A DNA stretch of 64,000 bases from Bin87 sp963666865 (GCA_963666865.1 OY763072.1:1674001-1738000); one strand, 5' to 3'. Counted from the stretch's first letter, positions 32,740-41,319 are shown. Notes: a model not told the origin generated them from the letters alone. Translations and numbers: made by a program.

Positions 32740-33105
32740 ATGCGCATCCTCGCTGACGTACACATCCGGCCCGCCACGGTTCACCATTTGAACGGCTTGG
32801 GGCACGACGTAATCCGATCGAGCGACATTTTGCCGGAAGAGGCCCCTGATCAGGAAATTATTGAGCGCGCGGTAGCCATCGGCCGTGTAATCCTCACTGA
32901 GGATTTGGATTTTACGGACATTATTGCCCTATCCGGCGCAACCCAGCCATCTTTGATAACCCTTCGGCTCACGGACGCTAGCGCGGACTACGTAAACCGC
33001 ATCCTTGAATATGTGCTTCCCGGGTTGGAGGAACTCGTCACCACCGGAATTATTGCGACCGTTGAGGACGAGCGGGTGCGCATACGGGAATTGCCCATCC
33101 GCTAG
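32740..33105 (+). CDS. DUF5615 family PIN-like protein, likely toxin
   Basis: 121 residues: MRILADVHIRPATVHHLNGL, then GHDVIRSSDILPEEAPDQEI, and VILTEDLDFTDIIALSG. The acidic residues D6 (LAD), E36-region and the ED/D pair in TEDLDF match the PIN-like nuclease core of DUF5615. The partner DUF433 lies upstream beyond an intervening gene. The family's usual LADENI is LADVHI here, so one acidic residue is altered. Its stop abuts the argG stop with no gap. Confidence 0.85.
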   Translation: MRILADVHIRPATVHHLNGLGHDVIRSSDILPEEAPDQEIIERAVAIGRVILTEDLDFTDIIALSGATQPSLITLRLTDASADYVNRILEYVLPGLEELVTTGIIATVEDERVRIRELPIR

Positions 33106-34296
33106 CTAATCGCCCTGCTGCCTCTGCTGGGTCCTAAGCGGAAGGCCGTAGATGTCTATGAAACCCTTTGCTGCCGTGTGATCGAACTCGTCGGCGCGGT
33201 CGTAGGTGGCCAGGCCGTAGTTGTACAGCGGCCGGTCTGCGGTCCGGCCTACGACTACGCAGGATCCCTTGTGGAGGCGGACGCGGATGTTGCCCGATAC
33301 ATGGCGCTGCGTACTGTCCACGTAGGCGTCCAAGTCGCGGCGGTGAGCGGTGTACCACAGGCCGTTATAGACCAACTCGGCGTATTCCTGGGCAATGCGT
33401 TCCTTGAAGCGGCTCTGCTCACGGGAGAGCGTCATGGTCTCCAGGGCGCGATGGGCCGAGTGCAACAGGACGGCAGCGGGTGATTCGTACACTTCACGGC
33501 TCTTGATGCCCACCAGCCGGTTCTCCACGTGGTCGATCCGGCCGATACCATGGGCGCCGGCCAGGGAGTTGAGATGGCTGATCATGGCGACGCCGGCCAT
33601 AGTCTCGCCGTCAACGGCGATGGGGATGCCCTGATCGAAACGGATTTCCACGTAAGCTGGTTCGTTGGGAGCGTCAGCGGGGTTGACGGTCCACTCGTAA
33701 GCGTCCTCGGGCGGTTCGACCCAAGGGTCTTCCAGCTCGCCGGCCTCGGCGCTGCGGCCCCAAAGGTTTTCGTCGGTGCTGTACTTGTTGTTGGACGGGG
33801 CGATGGGAAGACTGCGGTCCCGAGCGTAGAGCACCTCATCCTCGCGATTCATGCCCCACTCTCGGATGGGGGCGATTAGTTCCACTCCGGGAGCCAGGGC
33901 GGACACTCCGACCTCGATGCGAACCTGGTCGTTGCCCTTGCCCGTGCATCCGTGGGCCACGGCGTCAGCGCCATGTTCCCGCGCGACATCGGCCAGGTAT
34001 CTGGCGATGAGGGGCCGCCCCAAAGCAGTAGCAAGAGGGTACTGGCCCTCGTAGATGGCGCCGGCACGGAGAGCGGGCCATAGAAACTCCTGGACCAGCG
34101 TCTCCCGGCCGTCAACGGTCACGGCTTCAGAGGCTCCGACTGCGTAGGCGCGCTGGCGGATGGTTTCCAGATCCACCATACCCAGGTCTATGGTGCAGGT
34201 GATGACGTCGGCGTCGTAGTTTTCCTGGAGCCACGGTACGGCGACGGACGTATCCAAGCCGCCGGAGTAGGCGAGGACAATTTTTTTACTGGGCAT
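33106..34296 (-). CDS. argG: Argininosuccinate synthase
   Basis: 396 residues, normal for ArgG. It joins citrulline and aspartate with ATP to form argininosuccinate in arginine biosynthesis. The N-terminal PP-loop KIVLAYSGGLDTSVAVPWLQ (SGGLDTS) binds ATP. Further family segments: AHGCTGKGNDQVRIEVGVSA (citrulline/aspartate site, G-C-T-G-K-G-N-D-Q), APIREWGMNREDEVLYARDR, and YSTDENLWGRSAEAGELEDP. argH is not adjacent. It converges with the DUF5615 gene and is 22 nt downstream of a 34318 gene's stop. Confidence 0.96.
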   Translation of the reverse strand: MPSKKIVLAYSGGLDTSVAVPWLQENYDADVITCTIDLGMVDLETIRQRAYAVGASEAVTVDGRETLVQEFLWPALRAGAIYEGQYPLATALGRPLIARYLADVAREHGADAVAHGCTGKGNDQVRIEVGVSALAPGVELIAPIREWGMNREDEVLYARDRSLPIAPSNNKYSTDENLWGRSAEAGELEDPWVEPPEDAYEWTVNPADAPNEPAYVEIRFDQGIPIAVDGETMAGVAMISHLNSLAGAHGIGRIDHVENRLVGIKSREVYESPAAVLLHSAHRALETMTLSREQSRFKERIAQEYAELVYNGLWYTAHRRDLDAYVDSTQRHVSGNIRVRLHKGSCVVVGRTADRPLYNYGLATYDRADEFDHTAAKGFIDIYGLPLRTQQRQQGD

Positions 34297-34317
34297 GGGT
34301 GCTGCATCCCTTCTTGT

Positions 34318-35013
34318 TCACTGGGTAGGCGCGGTGCGTAGTTGGTTGACGTAGTTCACCAGAGCGAAAACGCCGGAGGCTTGCTTGACGGAAAACTCCG
34401 AACCCATCAATCCGCCCAGCCGGCTGAAGACGTCCAGCCGGATGCGTCGGCCATTGTTGACGATGGAGCGATCCCAGTGGGCCTTCACGCCATCGATAGT
34501 GGACATTGGAACCCGGGCCGAGTCGGATGACACCGACTTCCCCAAGTACACGAAGTCGCGGTCGGCCCACATCATCCCCCGGCGACACTGGAAAGGCCCG
34601 ACCAATTCAGGCGTTTCGAGGGACGTTTCCCCGAGTTCCGTGGTTTCTTCATCTGTATAGATATGGTGCAGGTGGGCCGTCAGGCTGATCATGCCCGAAT
34701 ACTGGAGCACGCCGAAACTGGCCCTCACCAGTCCTACCGGACCCTGGACCATCAGCTTGGTCTCGGCGCGAGTGGGGTTCTCCTTGAAAAAATCCCAGTC
34801 CGCGATGATGTCCGATACGTCGTTCAGCGGGAGGCGAAAGGACTGGCTGGTATCGATACCGGATTTATGAAGACAGCCATCTTCGATCCACACCAACCCG
34901 TCCAGGCAGGGAATTGGGGTGAACTGTTGGGGCGGGCGCACCCTGCCGGCGCGTTTTTCTCCCGCATCATCGCCGCCGGATTCGTGGCGACGGCGCCGGA
35001 AAATCCTCATCAT
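34318..35013 (-). CDS. Hypothetical soluble protein, PH-like pattern
   Basis: 231 residues from ATG at 35013 (second ATG at 35010). A purine-rich AAAGGGGGG lies just upstream; the much longer frame to 35514 is antisense shadow of the nitroreductase gene and is rejected. After an Arg-rich N-terminus, the body has two similar halves: LVWIEDGCLHKSGIDTSQSF followed by RLPLNDVSDIIADWDFF, and MMWADRDFVYLGKSVSSDSA followed by RVPMSTIDGVKAHWD. This suggests an internal duplication of a PH-like beta-sandwich. No known family or active site. It may be cotranscribed with argG (22-nt gap). Confidence 0.65.
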   Translation of the reverse strand: MMRIFRRRRHESGGDDAGEKRAGRVRPPQQFTPIPCLDGLVWIEDGCLHKSGIDTSQSFRLPLNDVSDIIADWDFFKENPTRAETKLMVQGPVGLVRASFGVLQYSGMISLTAHLHHIYTDEETTELGETSLETPELVGPFQCRRGMMWADRDFVYLGKSVSSDSARVPMSTIDGVKAHWDRSIVNNGRRIRLDVFSRLGGLMGSEFSVKQASGVFALVNYVNQLRTAPTQ

Positions 35014-35078
35014 GCCCCCCTTTGCTACTGGTTGGACGCTGTACTCAGCGATGAATATTCTATCAGCATATTGCGACC

Positions 35079-35735
35079 TTACCACCCGTTCCAGTGAACG
35101 ACGTCGTCCAGCGATTCGCGGTGAGCCGGCCGAAACCGATCGCCGATTGTGTAGGCCATAGGTATGAGGCCGGCCTGCATCACCCGGCGGTAGGGGATGT
35201 CGAGTACTTGGGCGGCCTCCTCTTCGTGCATCAAGTGGATGCAGGTGAAGACGGAGCCGATGCCGCGGGCCCGGGCGGCCAGCATCAGGCTCCACGCCGC
35301 TGGCATGATTGTGCCCCATTGCGCGCTTTGAACCAGAGATGATGCGTTGTCGGTCCGACCGGCGATGCAGGGAACGACCATAACGGGCGCGCGGTGCAAG
35401 TTGTCGGCGAGATACTGAGCCGAGTCGCCCACGCGCTGCTGCACGGCGGCGCGGACCGGGTCTTCGTATTCCAAGTTCGTCGCCGCGGTGGGTGACTGAG
35501 TGTACTGCTCCCAACCGCGTCGATACAGCTCCGCCAAAGCTTGGCGTTTTCCCGAGTCGTTAACTACGACGAAATGCCAATTCTGGCGATTGCTTGCGGT
35601 GGGAGCCTGTTGCGCGATCGCCAGACACTCGCGGATTATTTCATCAGGCACCGGCCGGTCGAAATCCAGCCGCTTGCGGACAGCGCGAGTGGTGGTGAGC
35701 AATTGGTCGGGCGAGAGGTTGTGAACGACGGGCAT
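35079..35735 (-). CDS. Nitroreductase-family FMN oxidoreductase
   Basis: 218 residues. It begins MPVVHNLSPDQLLTTTRAVR, with TRAVRKRLDFDRPVPDEIIR (R-x-x-R FMN phosphate region), AQQAPTASNRQNWHFVVVND (A-P-S/T-x-x-N-x-Q), and WGTIMPAAWSLMLAARARGI followed by GSVFTC. Family enzymes use NAD(P)H to reduce nitro groups, quinones or flavins, usually as cytoplasmic dimers. The substrate is unknown; it could supply reduced flavin to the LLM monooxygenases, but that is conjecture. It is divergent from the aminotransferase at 35877. Confidence 0.9.
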   Translation of the reverse strand: MPVVHNLSPDQLLTTTRAVRKRLDFDRPVPDEIIRECLAIAQQAPTASNRQNWHFVVVNDSGKRQALAELYRRGWEQYTQSPTAATNLEYEDPVRAAVQQRVGDSAQYLADNLHRAPVMVVPCIAGRTDNASSLVQSAQWGTIMPAAWSLMLAARARGIGSVFTCIHLMHEEEAAQVLDIPYRRVMQAGLIPMAYTIGDRFRPAHRESLDDVVHWNGW

Positions 35736-35876
35736 GAACGCGGCCTCCTATCGATGGTGGAATTGACCGTTGCATATTGGCACTCCAAACGGCGGGCCGC
35801 AAGCAGCGGGGATATGGTAACCTTGCGGCGCGACCACCTGCTGAGATACACACGCTGTTGCGAGGGATATCCAACC

Positions 35877-37043
35877 ATGACTATAGCCACCCGTATGAGC
35901 CGATTGGGAACTGAATCCGCCTTTGAAGTGCTGGCGAAGGCCCGTGCGTTGGAAGCGCAGGGCCGGGAAATCGTTCACCTTGAGATCGGTGAGCCGGATT
36001 TCGAAACTCCAGCCCATATCGTCGAGGCCGGGATGAAGGCCCTGCAGGACGGTTACACCCATTACGGTCCCACTCCAGGGCTGCCCGAGTTGCGTCAGGC
36101 GGTGGCCCGAAACAGCCGCGAGGTCCGGGGAATTGATACGGATTGGGAGCAGGTCGTGGTGACACCGGGCGCAAAACCAATCATGTTCTACGTTTTGCTG
36201 GCGATTGCCGAAGCCGGCGCGGAAGTGATCTATCCCAATCCTGGTTTTCCGATTTACGAGTCAATGATCGAGTTCAGCGGCGCCAAAGCCGTGCCGATGC
36301 AATTGCTCGAGGAGCGGGCATATCATCCCGACCTGACCCGCCTGCCGGAAATGGTCAACGAGCGAACTCGCCTGCTCATCGTCAATTCGCCGGAGAACCC
36401 CTGCGGCTCTGCCTTTACTTTGGAAGAGCTCGAAACCATCGCCGACGTGGTGCGCAGTCACCCGGATATGTACGTGATGTCCGACGAAATCTACAAGGAC
36501 ATCCTGTACTCCGGTGAACATCACAGCATTGCCGCGCTGCCCGAGATGGCGGAGCGCACCATCATCCTGGACGGCTTCTCCAAGAGCTATGCCATGACCG
36601 GTTGGCGGTTGGGATACGGGATCATGCCCGAAGAACTGGTGCCGCACATATCGCGTCTGGCCACCAACAGCGTGTCCTGCGCGGCGTCCTTCAGCCAGAT
36701 CGCCGGCGTGGCCGCGTTGGATGGCCCGCAGGACGAGGTGCAGGAAATGACCGCCGAGTTCGCCCGACGGCGGCGCCTCATCGCCGACGGATTGCAGTCC
36801 ATTCCCGGCATCAACTGCCCCGAGCCGGAAGGCGCTTTCTACGCCTTCCCCAGTATCAAGGAAACCGGTCTGACCAGCGCCGAGTTTGAGGAACGGGCGA
36901 TGCAGGAGGCCGGCGTGGCGCTGCTGTCCGGGTCCGCTTTCGGCGAGTTCGGTGAAGGCTACGTGCGGCTGTCCTACGCCAACAGCCAGGAGAATATCAG
37001 CAAGGCGCTGGAAAGCTTGGACAAAATGGTGCGGGCGTTGTGA
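35877..37043 (+). CDS. Pyridoxal-phosphate aminotransferase, class I/II (aspartate-type)
   Basis: 388 residues from ATG at 35877 (GAGGG upstream); the frame extending to 35541 runs antisense through the nitroreductase and is rejected. Fold-type I motifs: IVHLEIGEPDFETPAHI, HYGPTPGLPELRQAVA, LLIVNSPENPCGSAFTLEEL (N-x-P substrate/PLP asparagine), MSDEIYKDILYSG (D-E-I-Y), and Schiff-base lysine K236 in LDGFSKSYAMTGWRLGYG. Probable aspartate/alanine/aromatic aminotransferase in amino-acid metabolism; exact substrate uncertain. Confidence 0.92.
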   Translation: MTIATRMSRLGTESAFEVLAKARALEAQGREIVHLEIGEPDFETPAHIVEAGMKALQDGYTHYGPTPGLPELRQAVARNSREVRGIDTDWEQVVVTPGAKPIMFYVLLAIAEAGAEVIYPNPGFPIYESMIEFSGAKAVPMQLLEERAYHPDLTRLPEMVNERTRLLIVNSPENPCGSAFTLEELETIADVVRSHPDMYVMSDEIYKDILYSGEHHSIAALPEMAERTIILDGFSKSYAMTGWRLGYGIMPEELVPHISRLATNSVSCAASFSQIAGVAALDGPQDEVQEMTAEFARRRRLIADGLQSIPGINCPEPEGAFYAFPSIKETGLTSAEFEERAMQEAGVALLSGSAFGEFGEGYVRLSYANSQENISKALESLDKMVRAL

Positions 37044-37085
37044 GCGTCCAGCCACGACGCGAGACAGGATTCAACGGGAGAGCGC

Positions 37086-37700
37086 ATGATGACGACTCTG
37101 GCCAAACCCGAGACCGCCAGCACGGTAGCAGCGCAGCCTTCTATCGTGGCCGAACCCTATCGGTTCACAGTGGCCCAATACCTCGCTATGGGAGAAACTG
37201 GCATCCTGAAGAAGGAAGACCGGGTTGAACTGATTGACGGGGTAATTGTCGAAATGGCCACCATGGGAAACCATCATCTCGCCACTGTGGACTTGTTCAC
37301 CAGGATGATGGTTCAAGCGGTCGGAACGCGGGCCATCGTGAGGGTTCAAGGGTCGATTGACCTGAATGAACACAGCCGGCCGGAGCCTGACCTAGCGCTG
37401 CTGCGCGAGCGCGCCGACTTCTACCGGTCTGAGGCGGCCGGTCCGGAGGACGTGCTGTTACTCATTGAGGTATCGGACAGCTCGGTGAACTACGACCGCA
37501 ACGAAAAGCTGGCGCTGTATGCCCGGGCCGGCATACCCGAAGTCTGGATCACCGTACTGCCGGAGCGCGTTATTGAAGCCCACGCTGAACCCGTCGGCGG
37601 CAGATACACCCAAATGCGAACCTATTCCCCCGGCGGTACCATCGCCCCGGCCTGCTTCCCCGACATCGCGCTGGCGGTCAGCGAAATGCTGCCCGGCTAA
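37086..37700 (+). CDS. Uma2-family (DUF820) restriction-endonuclease-like protein
   Basis: 204 residues. FTVAQYLAMGETGILKKEDR precedes VELIDGVIVEMA, the typical Uma2 opening with the E-x-x-x-G motif. The PD-(D/E)xK-like core follows: SRPEPDLALLRERADFY (P-D), VLLLIEVSDSSVNYDRNEKL (E-V-S...K) and GIPEVWITVLPERVIEAHA. Function is unknown despite family abundance in Cyanobacteria and Chloroflexota. GGGAG upstream of two ATGs at 37086 and 37089. The last four bases overlap the convergent LLM gene. Two more Uma2 genes are inside the nuo operon. Confidence 0.88.
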   Translation: MMTTLAKPETASTVAAQPSIVAEPYRFTVAQYLAMGETGILKKEDRVELIDGVIVEMATMGNHHLATVDLFTRMMVQAVGTRAIVRVQGSIDLNEHSRPEPDLALLRERADFYRSEAAGPEDVLLLIEVSDSSVNYDRNEKLALYARAGIPEVWITVLPERVIEAHAEPVGGRYTQMRTYSPGGTIAPACFPDIALAVSEMLPG

Positions 37701-38737
37701 TCCGAAACGAAATGCGGCAGCACCTTCTCGCCAAACAGCCGCATGGACTTCTGTACCTGGTCGGTGTCCATCTCGCCGGTGTTGAGTTTCAGCATCAGGT
37801 TCCGGACCCCGATGTCGCGCATCTCGGCAACTTGCTCGGCCACCTGGGACGGGGTTCCTAGAATGAAAGAGTGCTCCAGGCTCTCTCCGGCCGGCACGGG
37901 CCGGTTTGGGTCCGGTGGCGGGAAGCCGCCGGGGTTATAAAGCTCACGGGCGCGTCGGAAATGGGTGCGCTCCCGCGCGAACCCGGCGGCGGCGATTTCC
38001 AGCGCTTCGTCGTGGCTGTCGGCGACGAACAGGTCACGAGAAGCCCAGCACCGGTCCACCGTGGCCTCAGTTTCCTCTTCGGTGAAGCCCGCGTCCAGCA
38101 TGGTGTCGCGGTAACGTTCCAAGCGGGCTTGCAAGGTGGGCAAGGTCTGGATGCCAATCATCACCGGCCGGCCGATTTCCGCCATCTTCACGGCGGACGC
38201 TTCGCTGATGCAAGCGCGGATCAGGGGCGGATGGGGTGTCTGATAGGGTCGCGGGCGCAGCAAGGGGAACTCCACGTTCCAGTGGTCGCCGCGATACTGC
38301 AACTCCTCGCCGGTCCAGGCTTTGACCAATAGATCCTCGGCTTCGTCCAGGCGAGCGATGCCGTCATCCATGGTGATGCCGAATCCGATGTACTCGTAGT
38401 GGTTGTAGGCGGAGCCGCGGCCTGTGCCTACGATGAGCCGGCCGTGGCTGAGGTTATCCAGCAACGCCGTTTGGACGGCAAGGCGAACGGGATGGTGGAA
38501 AGCCAACTCTACGACGGCGAACCCGATTTTCAGGCTCCTGGTTCGGGCGGCGACGGCGGCGCCCAGCACCAGCGGGTCGGCATGGGCAGCCGCGCCGTCA
38601 AAATGGTGCTCGGTAAGCCATACCGAGTGCATTCCGATTTCTTCAGCGAGCAAGATCTCATCGAGCGTACTGTCGATGATCGCAGAGTCGTTTTCCGGGT
38701 GATGACTGACGGGAAAGACAAAAGAACCGAAGCGCAT
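37697..38737 (-). CDS. LLM-class flavin-dependent oxidoreductase
   Basis: 346 residues from ATG at 38737 with GAGG close upstream; the longer frame is rejected. Luciferase-like signatures: MRFGSFVFPVSHHPENDSAI, SVWLTEHHFDGAAAHADPLV (H-H-F), VELAFHHPVRLAVQTALLDN followed by LSHGRLIVGTGRG (D-x-x-S-x-G-R), and FILGTPSQVAEQVAEMRDIG near the end. The flavin-binding barrel is intact. Resembles long-chain alkanal or alkane-type monooxygenases of group A; substrate unknown. It lies divergent from a lipoprotein gene and shares a 120-nt promoter region. Confidence 0.91.
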   Translation of the reverse strand: MRFGSFVFPVSHHPENDSAIIDSTLDEILLAEEIGMHSVWLTEHHFDGAAAHADPLVLGAAVAARTRSLKIGFAVVELAFHHPVRLAVQTALLDNLSHGRLIVGTGRGSAYNHYEYIGFGITMDDGIARLDEAEDLLVKAWTGEELQYRGDHWNVEFPLLRPRPYQTPHPPLIRACISEASAVKMAEIGRPVMIGIQTLPTLQARLERYRDTMLDAGFTEEETEATVDRCWASRDLFVADSHDEALEIAAAGFARERTHFRRARELYNPGGFPPPDPNRPVPAGESLEHSFILGTPSQVAEQVAEMRDIGVRNLMLKLNTGEMDTDQVQKSMRLFGEKVLPHFVSD

Positions 38738-38799
38738 TTTTGCCTCGCTTGCGTGGGGACTGGTACGGATTGCGCCAATGATTATAGCCCACTGTAACA

Positions 38800-38828
38800 T
38801 TGCGCAGCCCGGTAGCACTGCCTATACT
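38800..38828 (+). promoter_or_regulatory. Candidate promoter for thioredoxin-like lipoprotein
   Basis: TTGCGC (38800-38805), 17-nt spacer, TATACT (38823-38828). The -10 is close to consensus. Predicted start point near 38835, which favours the TTG at 38858 as the lipoprotein start over the TTG at 38828 inside the -10. Confidence 0.4.
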
Positions 38829-38857
38829 TGCGCCGCAACCGGAAGTCAAGAGGCGAT

Positions 38858-39787
38858 TTGAAATTGACAAACATTTGTCTGCTGTCGCTAGCGCTGGTCG
38901 GCTTGTCCCTTTTGGCCTGTGCCACCCCTGCCGCACCGGACGACCCGCTTGCCCAGCCTCCGGGCGGTCCGCCCGTAAGCCTGGTAGTCAGCAACAGCGA
39001 CCTGGCGGTGGGCGAAAACCGGGTATCCTTTGGCCTGGTGGACCGGGATTATATGCCGGTACGCCCGGCGGAAGTAGCTCTCCGAGCGGTGTATTACGAG
39101 CCGGGAGCGGACACGGGACAAGTACGGCATCGGACTAATGCCGAGTTTCTGCCGTGGCCGCCAGAAGGTCGTCGGGGAGTATTCATCGCTGATGTGGAAT
39201 TTGACCAGGCTGGAACCGCGACAGGGGATAGTTCGGGCATTTGGGAATTGCATGCCACTTTTGAGTACAAGGATGGCGAGCCGCTGACCATCGGGGCAGT
39301 GGTTTCCGTCGCCGCCACCCACCGTGTACCCTCCATCGGCGACGCCGCACCACTATCGGACACGCCGACCGCAGATACCACCGAGGACCTGCACACCATC
39401 AGCAGCAGCCCGCAACCGGACTCTGCCCTGTATCAGCTATCGGTGGCTGAGGCCGTGCGCTCCGGCAGGCCGGCGATCATAAGTTTCGCAACGCCGGCTT
39501 TCTGTGTCTCCGCCACGTGTGGCCCACAGATTTCCGACTTGTCGGCGCTGGCCGCGCAATATGGAGGTCAGGCTAGCTTCGTCCATGTGGAAGTTTACCG
39601 TGATCCTCATCTGATCGATCCAGCAAATCCGGCGCGGGATCTCGTTCCGGCGGTCAAGGAGTGGGGGTTGGTGTCGGAGCCGTGGACGTTCTTGGTGGGC
39701 AATGACGGGCGGATCGCCGCTCGATTTGAGCAATACGTCCCGCCGGCCGTACTGGAAGCAGCGTTGTTGGACTTGATAGAGGAGTGA
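38858..39787 (+). CDS. Lipoprotein with C-terminal thioredoxin-like domain
   Basis: 309 residues from TTG at 38858 (AAGAGG just upstream; a second TTG is two codons on). Signal peptide ICLLSLALVGLSLLACA with lipobox LLAC, so anchored outside the membrane. A beta-rich N-terminal region (NRVSFGLVDRDYMPVRPAEV) precedes a thioredoxin-like domain: RSGRPAIISFATPAFCVSAT, then CGPQISDLSALAAQY, and WTFLVGNDGRIAARFEQYVP. The active-site region is A-F-C-V-S-A-T-C rather than CxxC, with five residues between the cysteines, as in Sco/DUF-type variants. A copper- or thiol-related role is possible, unproven. GTGA overlap with a following frame. Confidence 0.75.
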   Translation: MKLTNICLLSLALVGLSLLACATPAAPDDPLAQPPGGPPVSLVVSNSDLAVGENRVSFGLVDRDYMPVRPAEVALRAVYYEPGADTGQVRHRTNAEFLPWPPEGRRGVFIADVEFDQAGTATGDSSGIWELHATFEYKDGEPLTIGAVVSVAATHRVPSIGDAAPLSDTPTADTTEDLHTISSSPQPDSALYQLSVAEAVRSGRPAIISFATPAFCVSATCGPQISDLSALAAQYGGQASFVHVEVYRDPHLIDPANPARDLVPAVKEWGLVSEPWTFLVGNDGRIAARFEQYVPPAVLEAALLDLIEE

Positions 39788-39894
39788 ACGGTTTTCGCTG
39801 CCAAAAATGTGGTATTGTGCATCACAGGTTCCTGTTGACACGAAACTGTCACTTATTTCGGCTCGACGGACACTTCAGGGCCAGGAGCGTCGAT

Positions 39895-40407
39895 TTGGCT
39901 AATATTACGGTAACAATAGAAGGTGAAGTGAATGAGGTGATCGCAACCTTGAGGGGTATGGCGGGGTGCAGCCCCATTGAAAGCCCCAACGAAGTCGCAA
40001 TTGACGAAATCCCGGCCGGTTTGCAATCATCCGAGCCTCCGCAGACGGAATCGGCTGCGCCGGAAAGCGCAATAGACGCGCCGGCGGAACCTGCCGTGGT
40101 GATTTGGAACGCCAGTTACCTTACTACGTTCTGGCGCAACCTCTCGGACACCGCAAGGGAGGCCATGATCCGCGTTTCCCGTTCGCCCAACCATACGCAG
40201 AAACGAGCGCAACTGATGCACACGCTACGGCTTTCCCAAAGGGAACTCTCAGGGTCGCTGTCCAGTCAGGGACACAGCCTGAACCGGCTGAAGCGTCGCC
40301 GTGGCGATCTGGACCTCCCCCGTCCGTTGACTTATGACCGAGCGGAAGATGCTTACGTTTTGGATTCTAATTTCGCCGATGCTCTGCGGGAATTGGGCAT
40401 GAGCTGA
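39895..40407 (+). CDS. Hypothetical protein
   Basis: 170 residues from TTG at 39895, chosen because AGGAG sits seven bases upstream; an earlier GTG at 39784 overlaps the lipoprotein stop but gives a Cys/His-rich N-terminus with no ribosome site. An N-terminal NITVTIEGEVNEVIATLRGM is followed by an Ala/Pro/Glu linker and a basic C-terminal half (QLMHTLRLSQRELSGSLSSQ, GHSLNRLKRRRGDLDLPRPL) that could hold a helix-turn-helix. No family recognised. Confidence 0.55.
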   Translation: MANITVTIEGEVNEVIATLRGMAGCSPIESPNEVAIDEIPAGLQSSEPPQTESAAPESAIDAPAEPAVVIWNASYLTTFWRNLSDTAREAMIRVSRSPNHTQKRAQLMHTLRLSQRELSGSLSSQGHSLNRLKRRRGDLDLPRPLTYDRAEDAYVLDSNFADALRELGMS

Positions 40408-40477
40408 TACCGCCCGCCTGCGGCGGCGTTGAGGCGTCGGCACGTCTTGTCGGTAGCGACGACAGATGGACGGTGGG

Positions 40478-41272
40478 CTAAAAATGGACTCCGCGTCCAC
40501 CGCCCCCGTCCACCGCGATGGTCTGGCCGGTAATCGCCGAGGCCAGATCCGAGCAAAGAAACGCCGCCAGATTTGCGATGTCATCGGGCTCGACCATACG
40601 CCCGATGGGAATCTCGGCAACAGACTGGGCCAGTTCCTCGTGGGATGTTGTGTTGTTGCGAGCCGCGCGTTCGGCCACCAGTCCCATGTATCGCTCGGTG
40701 CGGGTGCTGCCGGGGTGAATGCAATTGACGAGGATCCCGTCGCCGGCCACGTCATCCGAAAGCGCCTTGGAGTAGTTGGACATCGCTGAATTGGTGACAC
40801 CGGAGCCCGGGTTTGTCGGGCTGGAATTTCGGGCCGCCATTCCACCGATGTTGATTATCCGCCCGCCACCGGCGGCAATCATGTGCGGCACGCACTCCCG
40901 AGCGCAGCGAATATAGCCCATTACCTTTGTGGTGATGTGGTTGAGGATGACTTCATCGGGGATTTGACTGGCGCGGTCGCTGGTGCTGTTAACGGCGTTA
41001 TTGACGAGGATATCCAGCTTGCCCAACTCAGCAACGGCCTGCCGGACCAGGTCGGCGATATCCTCCGGAACCGTCATGTCCGCCCGGATGGGGATGACGC
41101 GGGCGCCGGTGGCATCGCTGATCTCAGCGGCAGCTGCTTGCAAGTCGGCTTCGCCTCTGGCACAGATGGCGACGGCACAACCCTCCCGCGCCAATGCGTA
41201 GGCGATGGCTTTGCCGATACCTTTGCTCCCTCCGGTGACCAGCGCAACTTTGCCTTCCAGTCCTGGCAGCAT
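40478..41272 (-). CDS. SDR-family oxidoreductase with altered active site
   Basis: 264 residues. Rossmann NAD(P) motif KVALVTGGSKGIGKAIAYAL (T-G-x3-G-I-G), LDILVNNAVNS (N-N-A), a GRIINIGGMAARNSS strand ending near the catalytic Ser position, and ILVNCIHPGSTRTERYMG (P-G). The catalytic Tyr/Lys pair (YxxxK) is not found: in the aligned place the sequence is SGVTNSAMSNYSKALSDDVA, putting Ser and Asn at the two positions. The only Tyr, in NYSKAL, is displaced toward the next helix. Activity may differ from classical dehydrogenases. TAGGAG upstream of ATG. First gene of a six-gene minus-strand degradative block by position, last by transcription. Confidence 0.85.
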   Translation of the reverse strand: MLPGLEGKVALVTGGSKGIGKAIAYALAREGCAVAICARGEADLQAAAAEISDATGARVIPIRADMTVPEDIADLVRQAVAELGKLDILVNNAVNSTSDRASQIPDEVILNHITTKVMGYIRCARECVPHMIAAGGGRIINIGGMAARNSSPTNPGSGVTNSAMSNYSKALSDDVAGDGILVNCIHPGSTRTERYMGLVAERAARNNTTSHEELAQSVAEIPIGRMVEPDDIANLAAFLCSDLASAITGQTIAVDGGGGRGVHF

Positions 41273-41319
41273 GATCTACTCCTAGAATCGAATGTGTGGT
41301 GCAGTTGTACTGGCGTGTT

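Noticed and set aside
35014..35514. N-terminal extension of the hypothetical gene at 34318
   Set aside because: It lies antisense to the nitroreductase gene, is Arg-rich and compositionally unlike the rest; an internal ATG at 35013 with a purine-rich leader is better.
35541..35876. N-terminal extension of the aminotransferase
   Set aside because: Overlaps the nitroreductase on the opposite strand and adds residues before the family's normal N-terminus; GAGGG supports ATG at 35877.
39835..39863. TTGACA as a promoter for the 39895 gene
   Set aside because: No -10-like hexamer at 16-18 nt (TCGGCT at 17).
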